This document shows positions 41,866 to 50,916 of a stretch of 64,000 nucleotides of DNA, in pieces; within the stretch, counting starts at the first letter, position 1, and every line of letters begins with the position of its first letter. The notes beneath the pieces were generated by a model that made no database searches, was not told where the DNA came from, and worked only from the letters and a program-made list of their open reading frames with translations. A program made the translations under genes and the position numbers. This DNA comes from Sphingobium nicotianae (lineage in GTDB: Bacteria > Pseudomonadota > Alphaproteobacteria > Sphingomonadales > Sphingomonadaceae): the NCBI RefSeq assembly GCF_018603885.1, contig NZ_JAHGAW010000010.1, forward strand, positions 124,001 to 188,000, in the 5' to 3' direction.

Positions 41866-42317
41866 GACAGCGTGACCGTGACCTTCTGCGCCTCGAACAA
41901 TATCTGTCCGGGCCTGAGCCGCGCCATGCTGAGCGTTCCGGCGCAACTGGGCAGGAACACATAGCCCGTGCCGATCAGAACATCGACCGAGGTCGGGCCG
42001 AAGCGCGGCCCGAATGCCGGGGTCGCCAGGACCTTCGCCATTCGCTGCGCCTCGGTGCCGGGCATCGCGTTAAGAGCGCTGCCCGGGAGGAAATAGAATG
42101 TCGCCGCGCCGGGGCCCGCGACCGCTATGCTGCCCACCGCGGGGCGTGAAATCCCCGCCGTCGGCGGCGGAGGGGGTGGCGGCGGAGGGGGTGGAGGCGG
42201 CGGGGGCGGAGGCGGAGGCGGAGGCGGCGGAGGCGGCGGCATGGTCGCACAGCCGCCCAGCGAAAAACTTGCCGCCGCGACGAGCGTCCAGAAGGAAATT
42301 CTGGCCAAGATTGTCAT
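41856..42317 (-). CDS. Lipoprotein with 26 consecutive prolines
   Basis: Predicted lipoprotein of 153 residues. The signal ends in lipobox SLGGC (Cys23); residues 27-52 are 26 prolines in a row (bases 42162-42239, all CCN codons), then a beta-rich domain with FYFLPGSAL, GPTSVDVLIGTGYVFLPSCA and a final VTVTLSCQ. The poly-Pro segment would form a rigid polyproline-II rod lifting the domain from the membrane, and its synthesis should need EF-P. It is coupled to the four-helix membrane protein downstream. Function unknown. Confidence 0.75.
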   Translation of the reverse strand: MTILARISFWTLVAAASFSLGGCATMPPPPPPPPPPPPPPPPPPPPPPPPPPTAGISRPAVGSIAVAGPGAATFYFLPGSALNAMPGTEAQRMAKVLATPAFGPRFGPTSVDVLIGTGYVFLPSCAGTLSMARLRPGQILFEAQKVTVTLSCQ

Positions 42318-42506
42318 TTGGTTCGCCCCCGCGAAGTCGTAACCAACTCCTATCTTGGCAAGATTAGCCTATTTTGACCTTATTTTCCAGCGCGGAAGAG
42401 GTGCGCGCAACCTCTCACCTTGACGAGGCGTCCGATTACTTCATGCCATTATTGGTGAGGGGATCATCGACATGTTGCGCGGCCGCGCCGCCTACGGGTC
42501 GAGGGC

Positions 42507-43715
42507 TCAGATCATGTCGCCCAGCAGGAGGCGCGGCCTTGGCCCGCTCTCGCCACGCGCCTCGGCCATGAAGCGCTCCTTGAGCGGGCCGATCTTCTGC
42601 ACGGCGGAGAGCCCCAGCCGGCGCACCAGCGAGGCTGGCTTGCCGGGCACGTCGAACAGGCGGACGAGCCCGTCCATCATGATCGTGACGCTCAGGCTGT
42701 CCAGCGCGCGCCAGCGCTGATAGCACGCGAGCAGCTGCGCGTCGCCCGGCTCCAGGCCGGTGCGCATCCCCTCGACGATGACTTCCGCCAGCGCTGCGGC
42801 ATCGCGATAGCCGAGATTGACGCCCTGCCCCGCGATCGGGTGAATGCCATGCGCCGCGTCGCCGACCAGCGCCAGCCGCGTGTCGATGATCCGCGCGGCG
42901 CGATGATAGCCAAGCTTGTAGCTCTGCATCGGCGCGGCGAGACGGATCGCGCCGAGGAAGCTGCCCATGCGCTTCTCCGCTTCGGCGAGCCACGCATGCT
43001 CGGGGAGTTTGAGATAGGCGGCGGCATGCTGGTTGGGCACGGTCCACACGATCGCCGAGCGCGTGCCGGGCAACATGGGCAGCAGCGCGAAGGGTCCGCC
43101 GGGATAGAAAATCTCGTAGGCGGTATTCCCATGTGGTTCGTCATGGTCGATCGCCGTCACCAGAGCGGTGTGCGGATAGGACCATTGCGCAACCGGGATG
43201 CCGGCCAGTTCGCGCGTCGGGCTCCCGCGTCCTTCCGCGCCGACGAGCAGGCTGGCGGCGATCCGCGCCCCGCTCTCGAGCCGCAGCGTCACGCCATAGG
43301 CATCGCGCACGATGTCCAGCGCCCGGTCCGGCTGGAACCGGGTGACGCCGGGCGCATCCTGCGCGGTGGCGTCGATCGCCTGCCGCAGCACACGGTTCTC
43401 GACCATGTAGCCGGTCGCGCCATCCTCCGGATCGGGCGCGAAATCGAGCGCGCCGCCGGTCAGGCCCTCGCTCACCCAGATGCGGTCGATCGGGCAGTTC
43501 CTGCCCGCAAGATGGGGCGCGACGCCGATCGCCTCGAACAGCTTCCAGCTCGCGCTCGATATTGCGGAGACGCGCCCGTCGAAGCCGGGCGCCATGGTCG
43601 CGGCGGGCTTGGCCGGGTCGACGACCGCGCTGGTCACGCCGTGCCGCCCGAGCGCGATGGCGAGCGTCAGGCCGACAAGGCCGCCGCCCAGGATGATGAC
43701 GTCGAAGCGCTGCAT
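42507..43715 (-). CDS. UbiH/UbiF/COQ6-family FAD monooxygenase
   Basis: Flavin-dependent aromatic hydroxylase of 402 residues of ubiquinone biosynthesis. FAD motifs: IILGGGLVGLTLAIALGRHG at the N-terminus and VGDAAHGIHPIAGQGVNLGY near 275. Substrate-position specificity (C5, C6 or C1 hydroxylation) cannot be assigned from sequence alone because alphaproteobacterial members vary. It works at the inner membrane with other Ubi proteins. Confidence 0.88.
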   Translation of the reverse strand: MQRFDVIILGGGLVGLTLAIALGRHGVTSAVVDPAKPAATMAPGFDGRVSAISSASWKLFEAIGVAPHLAGRNCPIDRIWVSEGLTGGALDFAPDPEDGATGYMVENRVLRQAIDATAQDAPGVTRFQPDRALDIVRDAYGVTLRLESGARIAASLLVGAEGRGSPTRELAGIPVAQWSYPHTALVTAIDHDEPHGNTAYEIFYPGGPFALLPMLPGTRSAIVWTVPNQHAAAYLKLPEHAWLAEAEKRMGSFLGAIRLAAPMQSYKLGYHRAARIIDTRLALVGDAAHGIHPIAGQGVNLGYRDAAALAEVIVEGMRTGLEPGDAQLLACYQRWRALDSLSVTIMMDGLVRLFDVPGKPASLVRRLGLSAVQKIGPLKERFMAEARGESGPRPRLLLGDMI

Positions 43716-43781
43716 GATCCCGTCTCTAGCGCCGCGCGGGGCGAAAGGCGACCGGGAATGACGCTGCCTGGCGCAGGCGTG

Positions 43782-44402
43782 TCAGCCCCGGGCCATGTCC
43801 GCGTTGCGGCGATACCGGAAGACGGTCGCGGGGGGAACGTTGCGCACGATGGTGCCGACACGCTCGACGCCGAGATCCAGCGCCCTGGCGACCGATGCGG
43901 CGAGCGGCGCGCGCGGGGAATAAGTGAACTGGATATAGGAACCGCCGGGCCGGAGCAGCTTGAACGCCTCGGCGAGGATCGACTGCTGCAAGGGCTTGCT
44001 CATCGCCAGCAGCGGCAACCCGCTGATCACGCACTGATACCCTTCCGCGCCGCCGACCGAGGCGGCCAGCACGGACTGGGCAGGCGCCTCGATGATGGTG
44101 ACGCCCGGGAAATTGCGGCGCAGATTGCGCGCGAAGCTCTCATTGATCTCGACCACTTCGAGATGATCGGCAGGCAGGCCGGTCGCGAGGATCTGCCGCG
44201 TGAGCGCGCCCATGCCGCCGCCAAACTCCATGACCCGCCCGCCCTGCGGATCGATCTGCGAGGCCATCAGGCGGCCGAGATAGGGGCTGCTGGGCACGAT
44301 CGACGCCGTCTGCCGCGGCTGGCGGATCCAGGCGTGGAGAAACTTGAGATAGTCGCCCGCCTTTGTGCAGTGGTCGCTCAGCACGGATCCGTCGGTGGTC
44401 AT
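43782..44402 (-). CDS. PmtA-like phospholipid N-methyltransferase
   Basis: SAM-dependent methyltransferase of 206 residues. The SAM motif is VMEFGGGMGALTRQIL with VVEINESFARNLRR; the N-terminus FLHAWIRQPRQTASIVPSSP, and SGLPLLAMSKPLQQSILAEA resemble Rhizobium-type PmtA, which methylates phosphatidylethanolamine towards phosphatidylcholine, and the related rRNA adenine methylase-like group. Membrane-associated cytoplasmic enzyme. It is 66 bases upstream of the hydroxylase gene on the same strand, perhaps one transcript. Confidence 0.75.
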   Translation of the reverse strand: MTTDGSVLSDHCTKAGDYLKFLHAWIRQPRQTASIVPSSPYLGRLMASQIDPQGGRVMEFGGGMGALTRQILATGLPADHLEVVEINESFARNLRRNFPGVTIIEAPAQSVLAASVGGAEGYQCVISGLPLLAMSKPLQQSILAEAFKLLRPGGSYIQFTYSPRAPLAASVARALDLGVERVGTIVRNVPPATVFRYRRNADMARG

Positions 44403-44518
44403 TGGCCCTCACACAGGCGTTTCATGAATATGTCATGTTAAAGAGAGGGCGTGCGCAAGGAAAGGGGCAAGATGCGTATTGGTGCAGGCGCGCGGCCTGG
44501 CGGCAGCGTTTCCGCCCG

Positions 44519-44881
44519 TCAGCGGCTCGCCCGCATGCCGATGGAGGCAGCGTCGTTATAGGGCCGGCGTTCGGCAAGCGCCGATTGCATGCGCGTGCGC
44601 AATGATTCGAGCGTGATCAGCGCGGTCTCCTGCGCCATGTCGCCGGCGCGCAGGGTGCGGGCGAGATTCTCGTTGCGCTGGCACAGCTCGTCGATCGTCT
44701 GCAACGCGCCGAAATGGCTGCGCACGATCTCCGGATCGCAGCAGAGCTGGACGCCCATCTCCTCCAGCGTCTCGCGGATCCGGTCGAGTTCGTCCGCGAT
44801 CAGGGCGCGCACGACCAGTTCCTCCGGCATGGGCGGGCACTGCTGCGGCGATGCGATGCGCATGGTGGGGAGGCTGCTCAT
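44519..44881 (-). CDS. Hypothetical helical protein next to cheY
   Basis: About 120 residues, largely helical and charged: LVVRALIADELDRIRETLEE, MGVQLCCDPEIV, TIDELCQRNENLARTL, with a likely coiled coil. The ATG at 44881 lies 25 bases after the CheY stop; longer frames are shadows of cheY. No RBS is clear; ATGs further in are alternatives. It is probably co-transcribed with cheY and might be a partner of the response regulator, but no family was recognised. Confidence 0.6.
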   Translation of the reverse strand: MSSLPTMRIASPQQCPPMPEELVVRALIADELDRIRETLEEMGVQLCCDPEIVRSHFGALQTIDELCQRNENLARTLRAGDMAQETALITLESLRTRMQSALAERRPYNDAASIGMRASR

Positions 44882-44906
44882 GGGAGCGGGTGTCGGTGCG
44901 CGGCGA

Positions 44907-45278
44907 TCAATGAACGACGTGCCGGACGGCGGCGACGAGGCGCTCGGGATCGAAGGGCTTGACGATCCAGCCCGTCGCACCGGCCTCACGGGCGCGGGCG
45001 CGCTTGTCGTCGGTGCATTCGGTGGTCAGCACGAGGATCGGGCGGCCGACATGACGGCGCCGCTCGCCGCGCAGCTTCTCGATGAAACCGAAGCCATCGA
45101 GGCGCGGCATGTTGATGTCGGTGATGATGAGATCGACCTCATTGTCCTCCAGCCAGTCGAGCGCGGCCTGGCCGTCCTCGGCCTCGACCACCTCGAAGCC
45201 ATTGCCATTGAGCGTCATGCGCAGCAGCGCGCGCATGCTGCGGCTGTCGTCCACCGTGAGAATCCTCGTCATCGGCAT
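44907..45278 (-). CDS. Stand-alone CheY-like response regulator
   Basis: Receiver domain of 123 residues without output domain: acidic pair in LTVDDSRSMRALL, phosphoacceptor Asp in DLIITDINMPRLDGFGF, Thr in VLTTECTDDKRAR and Lys in GWIVKPFDPERL. It would relay signals by protein contact, for example to a flagellar switch or a phosphotransfer partner. I chose ATG 45278; ATG 45272 is also in frame. No che cluster is in view. Confidence 0.88.
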   Translation of the reverse strand: MPMTRILTVDDSRSMRALLRMTLNGNGFEVVEAEDGQAALDWLEDNEVDLIITDINMPRLDGFGFIEKLRGERRRHVGRPILVLTTECTDDKRARAREAGATGWIVKPFDPERLVAAVRHVVH

Positions 45279-45432
45279 TTTGCCCGTCTTTCGTCCTTGC
45301 TGCCTGTCCACCGGCAAGTCTGTCTGCACGATAGGACGCCGCATGTTTAAAAATCGTTCAGCACGGCAAGATGATGCACCGCGACGAACCGCGGCTCTCT
45401 CGCAAAGCAGGATTGAACCGCTTGTGAACGCG

Positions 45433-45456
45433 AAAAAAGGCCCGCTTTCGCGGGCC
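45433..45456 (-). terminator. Intrinsic terminator, minus strand
   Basis: 7-bp stem GGCCCGC/GCGGGCC (45439-45445, 45450-45456), tetraloop GAAA on the minus strand, then six U (45433-45438). Confidence 0.8.
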
Positions 45457-45560
45457 CTTCCAGGGATTTGACGATGGAGAGAGTTAGCGCCGACCGCCGG
45501 ACCATGTGGGAGACTATGGCGGCGATCGGCGCGGTACTGAGGCTGGTTTAAGCGGAGTCT
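45433..45560 (-). ncRNA. Candidate small RNA with long hairpin and terminator
   Basis: Read on the minus strand: a 13-bp stem (45487-45499 with 45520-45532, one G-U pair) extended by CCAT/ATGG to an apical loop AGTCTCCCAC, then an unpaired pyrimidine-rich part (CTCTCTCC), then a strong terminator (45433-45456). Both C-rich segments could pair with ribosome-binding sites, a design common in alphaproteobacterial sRNAs. No protein gene ends upstream of this terminator on this strand. The 5' end near 45560 is a guess. The rest of 45279-45913 holds nothing I recognise. Confidence 0.5.
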
Positions 45561-45913
45561 GGTTACGAAAAGGTAAATGATGCGGTGAAGCGAGAGGCAA
45601 GGAAATGGCGCGGAACCGCCGTTTCCGGATCGGAACTTCACCAACTTATCACGTGTGACGCATGGGGAATTTTCAAAAGCCCCGGGCGGCCCGGGAAGAA
45701 GCACAGGATATTTCGGGGAACTCCACGGGGTCAAAGAGCGGGTGCCGTCCGGCACGTCGGGACTGACATGGAACCGGGCGTGCAGGACAAGCGAGCCAGC
45801 GCCCCTGCCCGGGCACGACGCCCTCAAATCAGGCGCCGATCCGAAAAAAGCTTAACATGATCATTTACAGCGGCGAGACGGCCCGCCTATCGTCCCGGCG
45901 TGAGGAGATGCCG

Positions 45914-47308
45914 GTGAACGAACAGTCCAACATTCCCCTGGCCGAGGCGAGCAGCGCGGAAAACCCCGCCGTGCCGGGCGTTTCGATGCGCTACGCCTGG
46001 ATCGTTCTCATCTTCCTGACGCTGACCAACCTGCTCGGCTTCATGGATCGCTACCTCATCAACATCCTGGCCCAGCCCATCAAGATGGACCTCAAGATCA
46101 GCGATGCCGAGGTTGGCCTGCTGTCCGGCTTCGCCATGTCGATCAGCTATTCGCTGTTCGGCCTGCCGCTTGCCTGGCTCGCCGAGCGGCGCAGCCGCGT
46201 CATGATCATCACGGCGTCGATGATCGCCTGGTCGTTCCTCACGGCGCTGTGCGGACGCGTCACGACATACGGGCAGCTCGTCCTCGCCCGTGTCGGCGTC
46301 GGCGTCGGCGAAGCGGGCGGCATGCCGGCCAGCCATTCGCTGATCACCGACTATTTTCCGCCGCACCGGCGCGGCCTGGCGCTGGCCATCTTCACCATCG
46401 CGATCCCGATCGGCGCGATCTGCGCGTCGATCATCGGCGGCTGGATCGTCGACCATCTGAGCTGGCGGGAAGCCTTCATCTATCTGGGCCTGCCCGGCGC
46501 GCTGGTCGCGATCATCTTCGCCCTCGTCGTGCGCGAGGCGCCGCGCGGACGCTATGATGCCGGCGCGATCAAGGGCGCGCAGCCGCGCATGATCGAGGTT
46601 GCGGCAGGCCTCTGGAGGGACCCGGTGACTCGCCAGGTCATCCTCGCTTATACGTCGGTCGTCCTGGTCACCACCGGCGCGAGCACCTTCTTCGCCCCGT
46701 TCCTGGCGCGGAAATATGCGGTCAGCTACACGACGATCGGGATCGTCCTCAGCTCCACCTTCCTCGCCGGCGGCATTCTCGGCAATCTGATCGGCGGCTA
46801 TCTCTGCGACCGGCTCGGCCGCCGCGATCCGCGCTGGCCGATGTGGGTGCCGGCGATCGGCATTCTCGTCTCGATCCCCTTCTATTTCACAGCCTATCTG
46901 CAGCCGACCGTCCTTCGCACCTCGGTCATCCTGTTCTTCCCCTCGGTCGTCGCCGTCTTCTTCACGCCGCCGACCTTCGCCGTGCTCCATGCCCGCACCG
47001 ATCCGCGCGCACGATCGATGATGGTCGCGATCGTCGGCCTCGTCTCGGGCCTGCCCGCCAGCCTCGGCCCCGTCCTCGCCGGGCTGGCCATCGACCTGCT
47101 GAGCGCGGCTTCTTATCCGGGCTCGTTCGCGACCGCCTGCGCCGGCGGCACCGGCGCCGTTGCCGGTGCATCGCCGGCCGCGATCAAGCTCTGCACCGAC
47201 GCCTTGCTCCAGGGCACGACGATCACTTTGCTGTCGAGCGCGCCGATGCTGGTCTGGCCGGCGCTGCATTATTGGCTGGCGGCACGGGCGATCGGGCCGA
47301 AGCGCTGA
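45914..47308 (+). CDS. MFS transporter, spinster-like
   Basis: Twelve-helix major facilitator of about 464 residues. Typical signatures: NLLGFMDRYLINILAQPIKM in helix 1, the loop 2-3 region PLAWLAERRSRV, and GVGEAGGMPASHSLI in helix 4-5. This pattern is of the spinster-like group found often in sphingomonads. The GTG at 45914 has AGGAG 6 bases upstream; an ATG at 45908 is possible and earlier starts are not supported. Substrate unknown. Confidence 0.85.
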   Translation: MNEQSNIPLAEASSAENPAVPGVSMRYAWIVLIFLTLTNLLGFMDRYLINILAQPIKMDLKISDAEVGLLSGFAMSISYSLFGLPLAWLAERRSRVMIITASMIAWSFLTALCGRVTTYGQLVLARVGVGVGEAGGMPASHSLITDYFPPHRRGLALAIFTIAIPIGAICASIIGGWIVDHLSWREAFIYLGLPGALVAIIFALVVREAPRGRYDAGAIKGAQPRMIEVAAGLWRDPVTRQVILAYTSVVLVTTGASTFFAPFLARKYAVSYTTIGIVLSSTFLAGGILGNLIGGYLCDRLGRRDPRWPMWVPAIGILVSIPFYFTAYLQPTVLRTSVILFFPSVVAVFFTPPTFAVLHARTDPRARSMMVAIVGLVSGLPASLGPVLAGLAIDLLSAASYPGSFATACAGGTGAVAGASPAAIKLCTDALLQGTTITLLSSAPMLVWPALHYWLAARAIGPKR

Positions 47309-47349
47309 GCATGCTCACCGGGGCAGCAGTCGACTATCTAGCGGACAGT

Positions 47350-47468
47350 TAGCCCCTCTCCTTCAGGGGAAGGGTAGGGGGTGGGGGCGATGCGTCCGCA
47401 TCGCTCGCATGGCGATCACTCGAAGCGTCCAGCCCCACCCCAACCCCTCCCCTGAAGGGGAGGGGCTA
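47350..47468. repeat. Intergenic palindromic repeat, copy 2
   Basis: Inverted arms TAGCCCCTCTCCTTCAGGGG (47350 on) and CCCCTGAAGGGGAGGGGCTA (ending 47468), each a hairpin with TTCA/TGAA loop, around the core GCGATGCGTCCGCATCGC. Lies between convergent MFS and LysR genes, where it may also end both transcripts. Confidence 0.85.
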
Positions 47469-47504
47469 CTGGCGGGAATCCCCTCCGACCCGGCAACCGC
47501 CGCC

Positions 47505-48383
47505 CTAAATCTCGGCGTTGATCAGCCAGTCGTGGAACACGCGCACGCCGCGGCGTTCGAGGGCCTTGGGGCGGCAGACGAAGAAATAGCGGTAGGGACT
47601 CTCGATCTGCTGATCGAACAGGCGCATGATGCGGGGATCATGCGCATTCTCGAAGTGCCGGCCGTGCATGACCGCGATGCCCAGGCCCTGCGCCGCTGCC
47701 TCCAGCATGAGCGCGCCGGAATCATAATAGTCGATCGCCGCCGGGGTCAGCTGCGGCAGGCCCACCGCTTCCTTCCAGATGTCGAACGTCGCCGACATGT
47801 CGCGGTGGATCAGGACGGTCTGCTTCGCCAGATCCTGCGGCTTCCTGATGGCATTCTCGCCCTCGACCAGCGCCCGGGACGCGATGAGGAAGACCTGATC
47901 GCGATCCAGTTCACGGCCGTAAAGCCCGGGGTCGACGTCGCGCGCCAGCACGATCGCGGCGTCCAGCCCCTCACCCAGCCGGGCGATGGCGTTGGGACTC
48001 GTATCCACGTCGAGATGGATATCCGGATGACCGCGATGAAACTCGCCCAGGCGCGGAAAGAGGCGCTGGCTGGCGAACAGAGGCAGCATGCCGAGCCGCA
48101 CGCGCATCGTGCGGGCGCCGCTGGTCGCGCTCTCGATCGCGGCGCCCAGCGCATCGAGCGCCGGTGCGATCTCCTTGAGCAGGCCATGCCCATGCTGGTT
48201 GAGCTCGAGCTGCTGATGCTTGCGCTCGAACAGGCTGTAGCCGAGGAACCGCTCGAGCGCCTGAATGCGACGACTGAGCGCCGGCGCGGACAGCGCCAGC
48301 TCCTCGGCTGCGGCCTTCACCGAACCGGTGCGCGCGACCTGGACGAAGGCTTCCAGGGCGGTAAGCGGTGGCAATCGGCGCAT
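47505..48383 (-). CDS. LysR family transcriptional regulator
   Basis: Regulator of 292 residues. The N-terminal winged HTH is LTALEAFVQVARTGSVKAAA then LALSAPALSRRIQALERFLG; the rest is a periplasmic-binding-like effector domain (about 90-290). Sequence style is that of the GcvA/TrpI branch. It is divergent from the M13 peptidase gene with about 226 bp between, so that gene is a likely target. Confidence 0.88.
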   Translation of the reverse strand: MRRLPPLTALEAFVQVARTGSVKAAAEELALSAPALSRRIQALERFLGYSLFERKHQQLELNQHGHGLLKEIAPALDALGAAIESATSGARTMRVRLGMLPLFASQRLFPRLGEFHRGHPDIHLDVDTSPNAIARLGEGLDAAIVLARDVDPGLYGRELDRDQVFLIASRALVEGENAIRKPQDLAKQTVLIHRDMSATFDIWKEAVGLPQLTPAAIDYYDSGALMLEAAAQGLGIAVMHGRHFENAHDPRIMRLFDQQIESPYRYFFVCRPKALERRGVRVFHDWLINAEI

Positions 48384-48609
48384 ATTTGGAGTCAGCTATC
48401 CCTGTTGATTTGCTGCATCGCACAACCATGCCGCAACTGCGAGCGAGATGCCAGTACCGTTTTTGCGTATCGGCACAGTTCTGCCCATAAGTGCACAGAC
48501 ATGGTGAACCCGATCGATTCAATGACGGTTCAGTTACGTTATTCCAATTGCTAGAGAGGCTTATCTGCTCGCCGCACGGCGAGGCATCCACGCTTCTGAA
48601 GGAAATTCC

Positions 48610-50682
48610 ATGCATCGCTCGTTTCTTGCGCTTGCCCTAGCGTCCGTCAGCCTGTCCGCCTGCTCGACTCGCCTCGCCAGCGAGGCGCCGGCGCCCGCTC
48701 CCGCGCCGGTCGCCCCCGCTGCCCCCGCAGCCGCGCCCGCCCCCAAGCCGACGATCGGCGACTATGGCTTCGACACCGCGGGAATGGACAAGAGCATCGC
48801 GCCGGGGGACAATTTCTACGACTATGCCAATGGTGGCTGGGCGAAGAATACCCCGATTCCGGCGGACAAGTCCAACTACGGCATGTTCACCGTGCTCGAC
48901 GATCTCTCCAAGCAGCGTACCCAGACGATCCTGGAGGAAGCCAAGGGCGATCCGAACAGCAAGATCGGCAATGCCTATGCCTCCTACCTCGACCAGGCCA
49001 CCGTCGAGGCACGCGGGCTGGCCCCGATCAAGCCCTGGCTGGACGCGATCAAGGCGGTGAAGACGCGCGCCGATTACGTTGCTATCCTCGCGCAGGCGGC
49101 GCGCAACGGCGTCGGCCGGCCGTTCGGCGGCTATGTCGGGCAGGACGACAAGGCGCCCGAGAGCTATATCTATACGCTGACCCAGAGCGGGCTCGGCATG
49201 CCCGACCGCGATTTCTATCTGCAGCCCGGCGACAAGATGGAGGCGACGCGCAAGGCCTATGTCGCGCATATCGCCAAGATGTTCGCGCTGGCCGGCGAGC
49301 CGGACGGCGAGAAGCGCGCCGCGGCGATCATGGCCTTCGAGACGGCGATCGCCAAGGTCCACTGGACCCGCATCGACAGCCGCGACGCCGACAAGACCTA
49401 TAACAAGATGACGGTCGCGCAGCTCACCAAGCTCGCGCCCGGCTTCGACTTCGCCAGCCTGTTCAAGGCATCGGGCGTCACCAGCGACGCGCTGCTGGTC
49501 AACCAGCCGAGCGCGATCAAGGGCGAGGCGGCGCTGATCGCCAAGGCGCCGCTGGCGCTGCTCAAGGACATGCTGATCATCCGCAGCCTCGACGGGTTCG
49601 CGGACTATCTGCCCGATGCCATCGCCGCCGAGAATTTCGCCTTCTACGGCACGACGCTGAGCGGCACGCCGGAGCGGGAGATCCGCTGGAAGCGCGCCGT
49701 CACCTTCGTCAAGGGCTCGCTCGGCGAGGAAGTCGGCAAGGAGTATGTCGCGCGCTATTTCCCGCCCGAGACCAAGGCGGCGGCGGACCAGCTCGTCAAG
49801 AACATCATCGCCGCGATGGGCAAACGCATCGACGGCCTCACCTGGATGAGCGCGCAGGCCAAGGCGCGGGCGCACCAGAAGCTCGCCAACTTCACGCCCA
49901 AGATCGGCTATCCGGACAAGTGGCGCGATTATACGGGCTATGAGGTGAAGCGCGACGACCTGTTCGGCAACGCGATCCGCTCCAACCAGTTCGACTATGC
50001 CTATATGATCGGCAAGCTCGGCCAGCCCATCTATCGCTGGGAGTGGCAGATGACGCCGATGGAGATCAACGCCTATGCCAATCCCGGCATGGTCGAGATC
50101 GTCTTCCCGGCCGCCATCCTGCAACCGCCCTTCTTCGATCCCAACGCCGACCCGGCTGTCAATTATGGCGGCATCGGCGCGGTGATCGGCCATGAACTCA
50201 GCCATCATTTCGACGATCAGGGCGCGAAATATGACGAGACCGGCAAGCTCGCCCAATGGTGGACCGATCAGGACGTCGCCAACTTCAAGGTGCTGACCGA
50301 CAAGCTGGTCAAGCAATATGACGCCTATGAGCCGCTGCCGGGCGAGCATGTCCAGGGGGCGCTGACCCTGGGCGAGAACATGGCCGACCTGGCCGGTCTC
50401 ACCATCGCCTATGACGCCTACAAGGCGGCGCTGGGTGGCAAGGACGCGCCGGTGATCGACGGGACCACTGGCGATCAGCGCTTCTATCTCGGCTGGGCGC
50501 AGGTGTGGCGGCGCAGCTATCGCGAGGCCAATCTGCGCCAGCGCCTGCTGACCGACCCGCACTCCCCATCCGAGCAGCGCACCGCGATCGTGCGCAATCT
50601 CGATCCCTGGTACGATGCCTATGCGATTCCGGCGACCGCGAAGCTGGCGCTGCCGAGCGATGCGCGAGTGCGTGTCTGGTAG
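48610..50682 (+). CDS. M13 family zinc metallopeptidase, lipoprotein
   Basis: Neprilysin-like peptidase of 690 residues anchored by a lipobox (VSLSAC, Cys near 18) and an Ala-Pro linker (about 23-45). The zinc site is IGHELSHHFDDQG (HExxH near 527) and GENMADLAGL (third ligand Glu, near 590). The N-terminal Peptidase_M13_N part has DNFYDYANGGW. It cleaves peptides in the periplasm or outside. Length is normal for the bacterial family. Confidence 0.92.
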   Translation: MHRSFLALALASVSLSACSTRLASEAPAPAPAPVAPAAPAAAPAPKPTIGDYGFDTAGMDKSIAPGDNFYDYANGGWAKNTPIPADKSNYGMFTVLDDLSKQRTQTILEEAKGDPNSKIGNAYASYLDQATVEARGLAPIKPWLDAIKAVKTRADYVAILAQAARNGVGRPFGGYVGQDDKAPESYIYTLTQSGLGMPDRDFYLQPGDKMEATRKAYVAHIAKMFALAGEPDGEKRAAAIMAFETAIAKVHWTRIDSRDADKTYNKMTVAQLTKLAPGFDFASLFKASGVTSDALLVNQPSAIKGEAALIAKAPLALLKDMLIIRSLDGFADYLPDAIAAENFAFYGTTLSGTPEREIRWKRAVTFVKGSLGEEVGKEYVARYFPPETKAAADQLVKNIIAAMGKRIDGLTWMSAQAKARAHQKLANFTPKIGYPDKWRDYTGYEVKRDDLFGNAIRSNQFDYAYMIGKLGQPIYRWEWQMTPMEINAYANPGMVEIVFPAAILQPPFFDPNADPAVNYGGIGAVIGHELSHHFDDQGAKYDETGKLAQWWTDQDVANFKVLTDKLVKQYDAYEPLPGEHVQGALTLGENMADLAGLTIAYDAYKAALGGKDAPVIDGTTGDQRFYLGWAQVWRRSYREANLRQRLLTDPHSPSEQRTAIVRNLDPWYDAYAIPATAKLALPSDARVRVW

Positions 50683-50916
50683 TGAACAGAGCGAAGGAGC
50701 GGTCGTTAAGACCAAGGGTTAACGCCGGCCGCTCCACCGCCACATTTTACAAACGGACCTTATCCACAGAGACCCGAAAAATGGCGAAAATCAGCCATTT
50801 ATTGCCGTCTCGTTTCGGCACAATCGCCTTAACCGAAAATATTAATTTTGTTTGCGAACCACGTCGACCCGTGCGATTATTCAGACAGCCACAAATTGGG
50901 GCGTGGGAGACCTACC

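Noticed and set aside
42127-42342. Plus-strand frame with a poly-Gly run
   Set aside because: It is the mirror of the Pro26 lipoprotein, which has a signal peptide and lipobox on the other strand.
45473-45550. 25-codon ORF starting MERVSADRRTMWET
   Set aside because: No RBS, and the bases are better explained by the long hairpin and minus-strand terminator.
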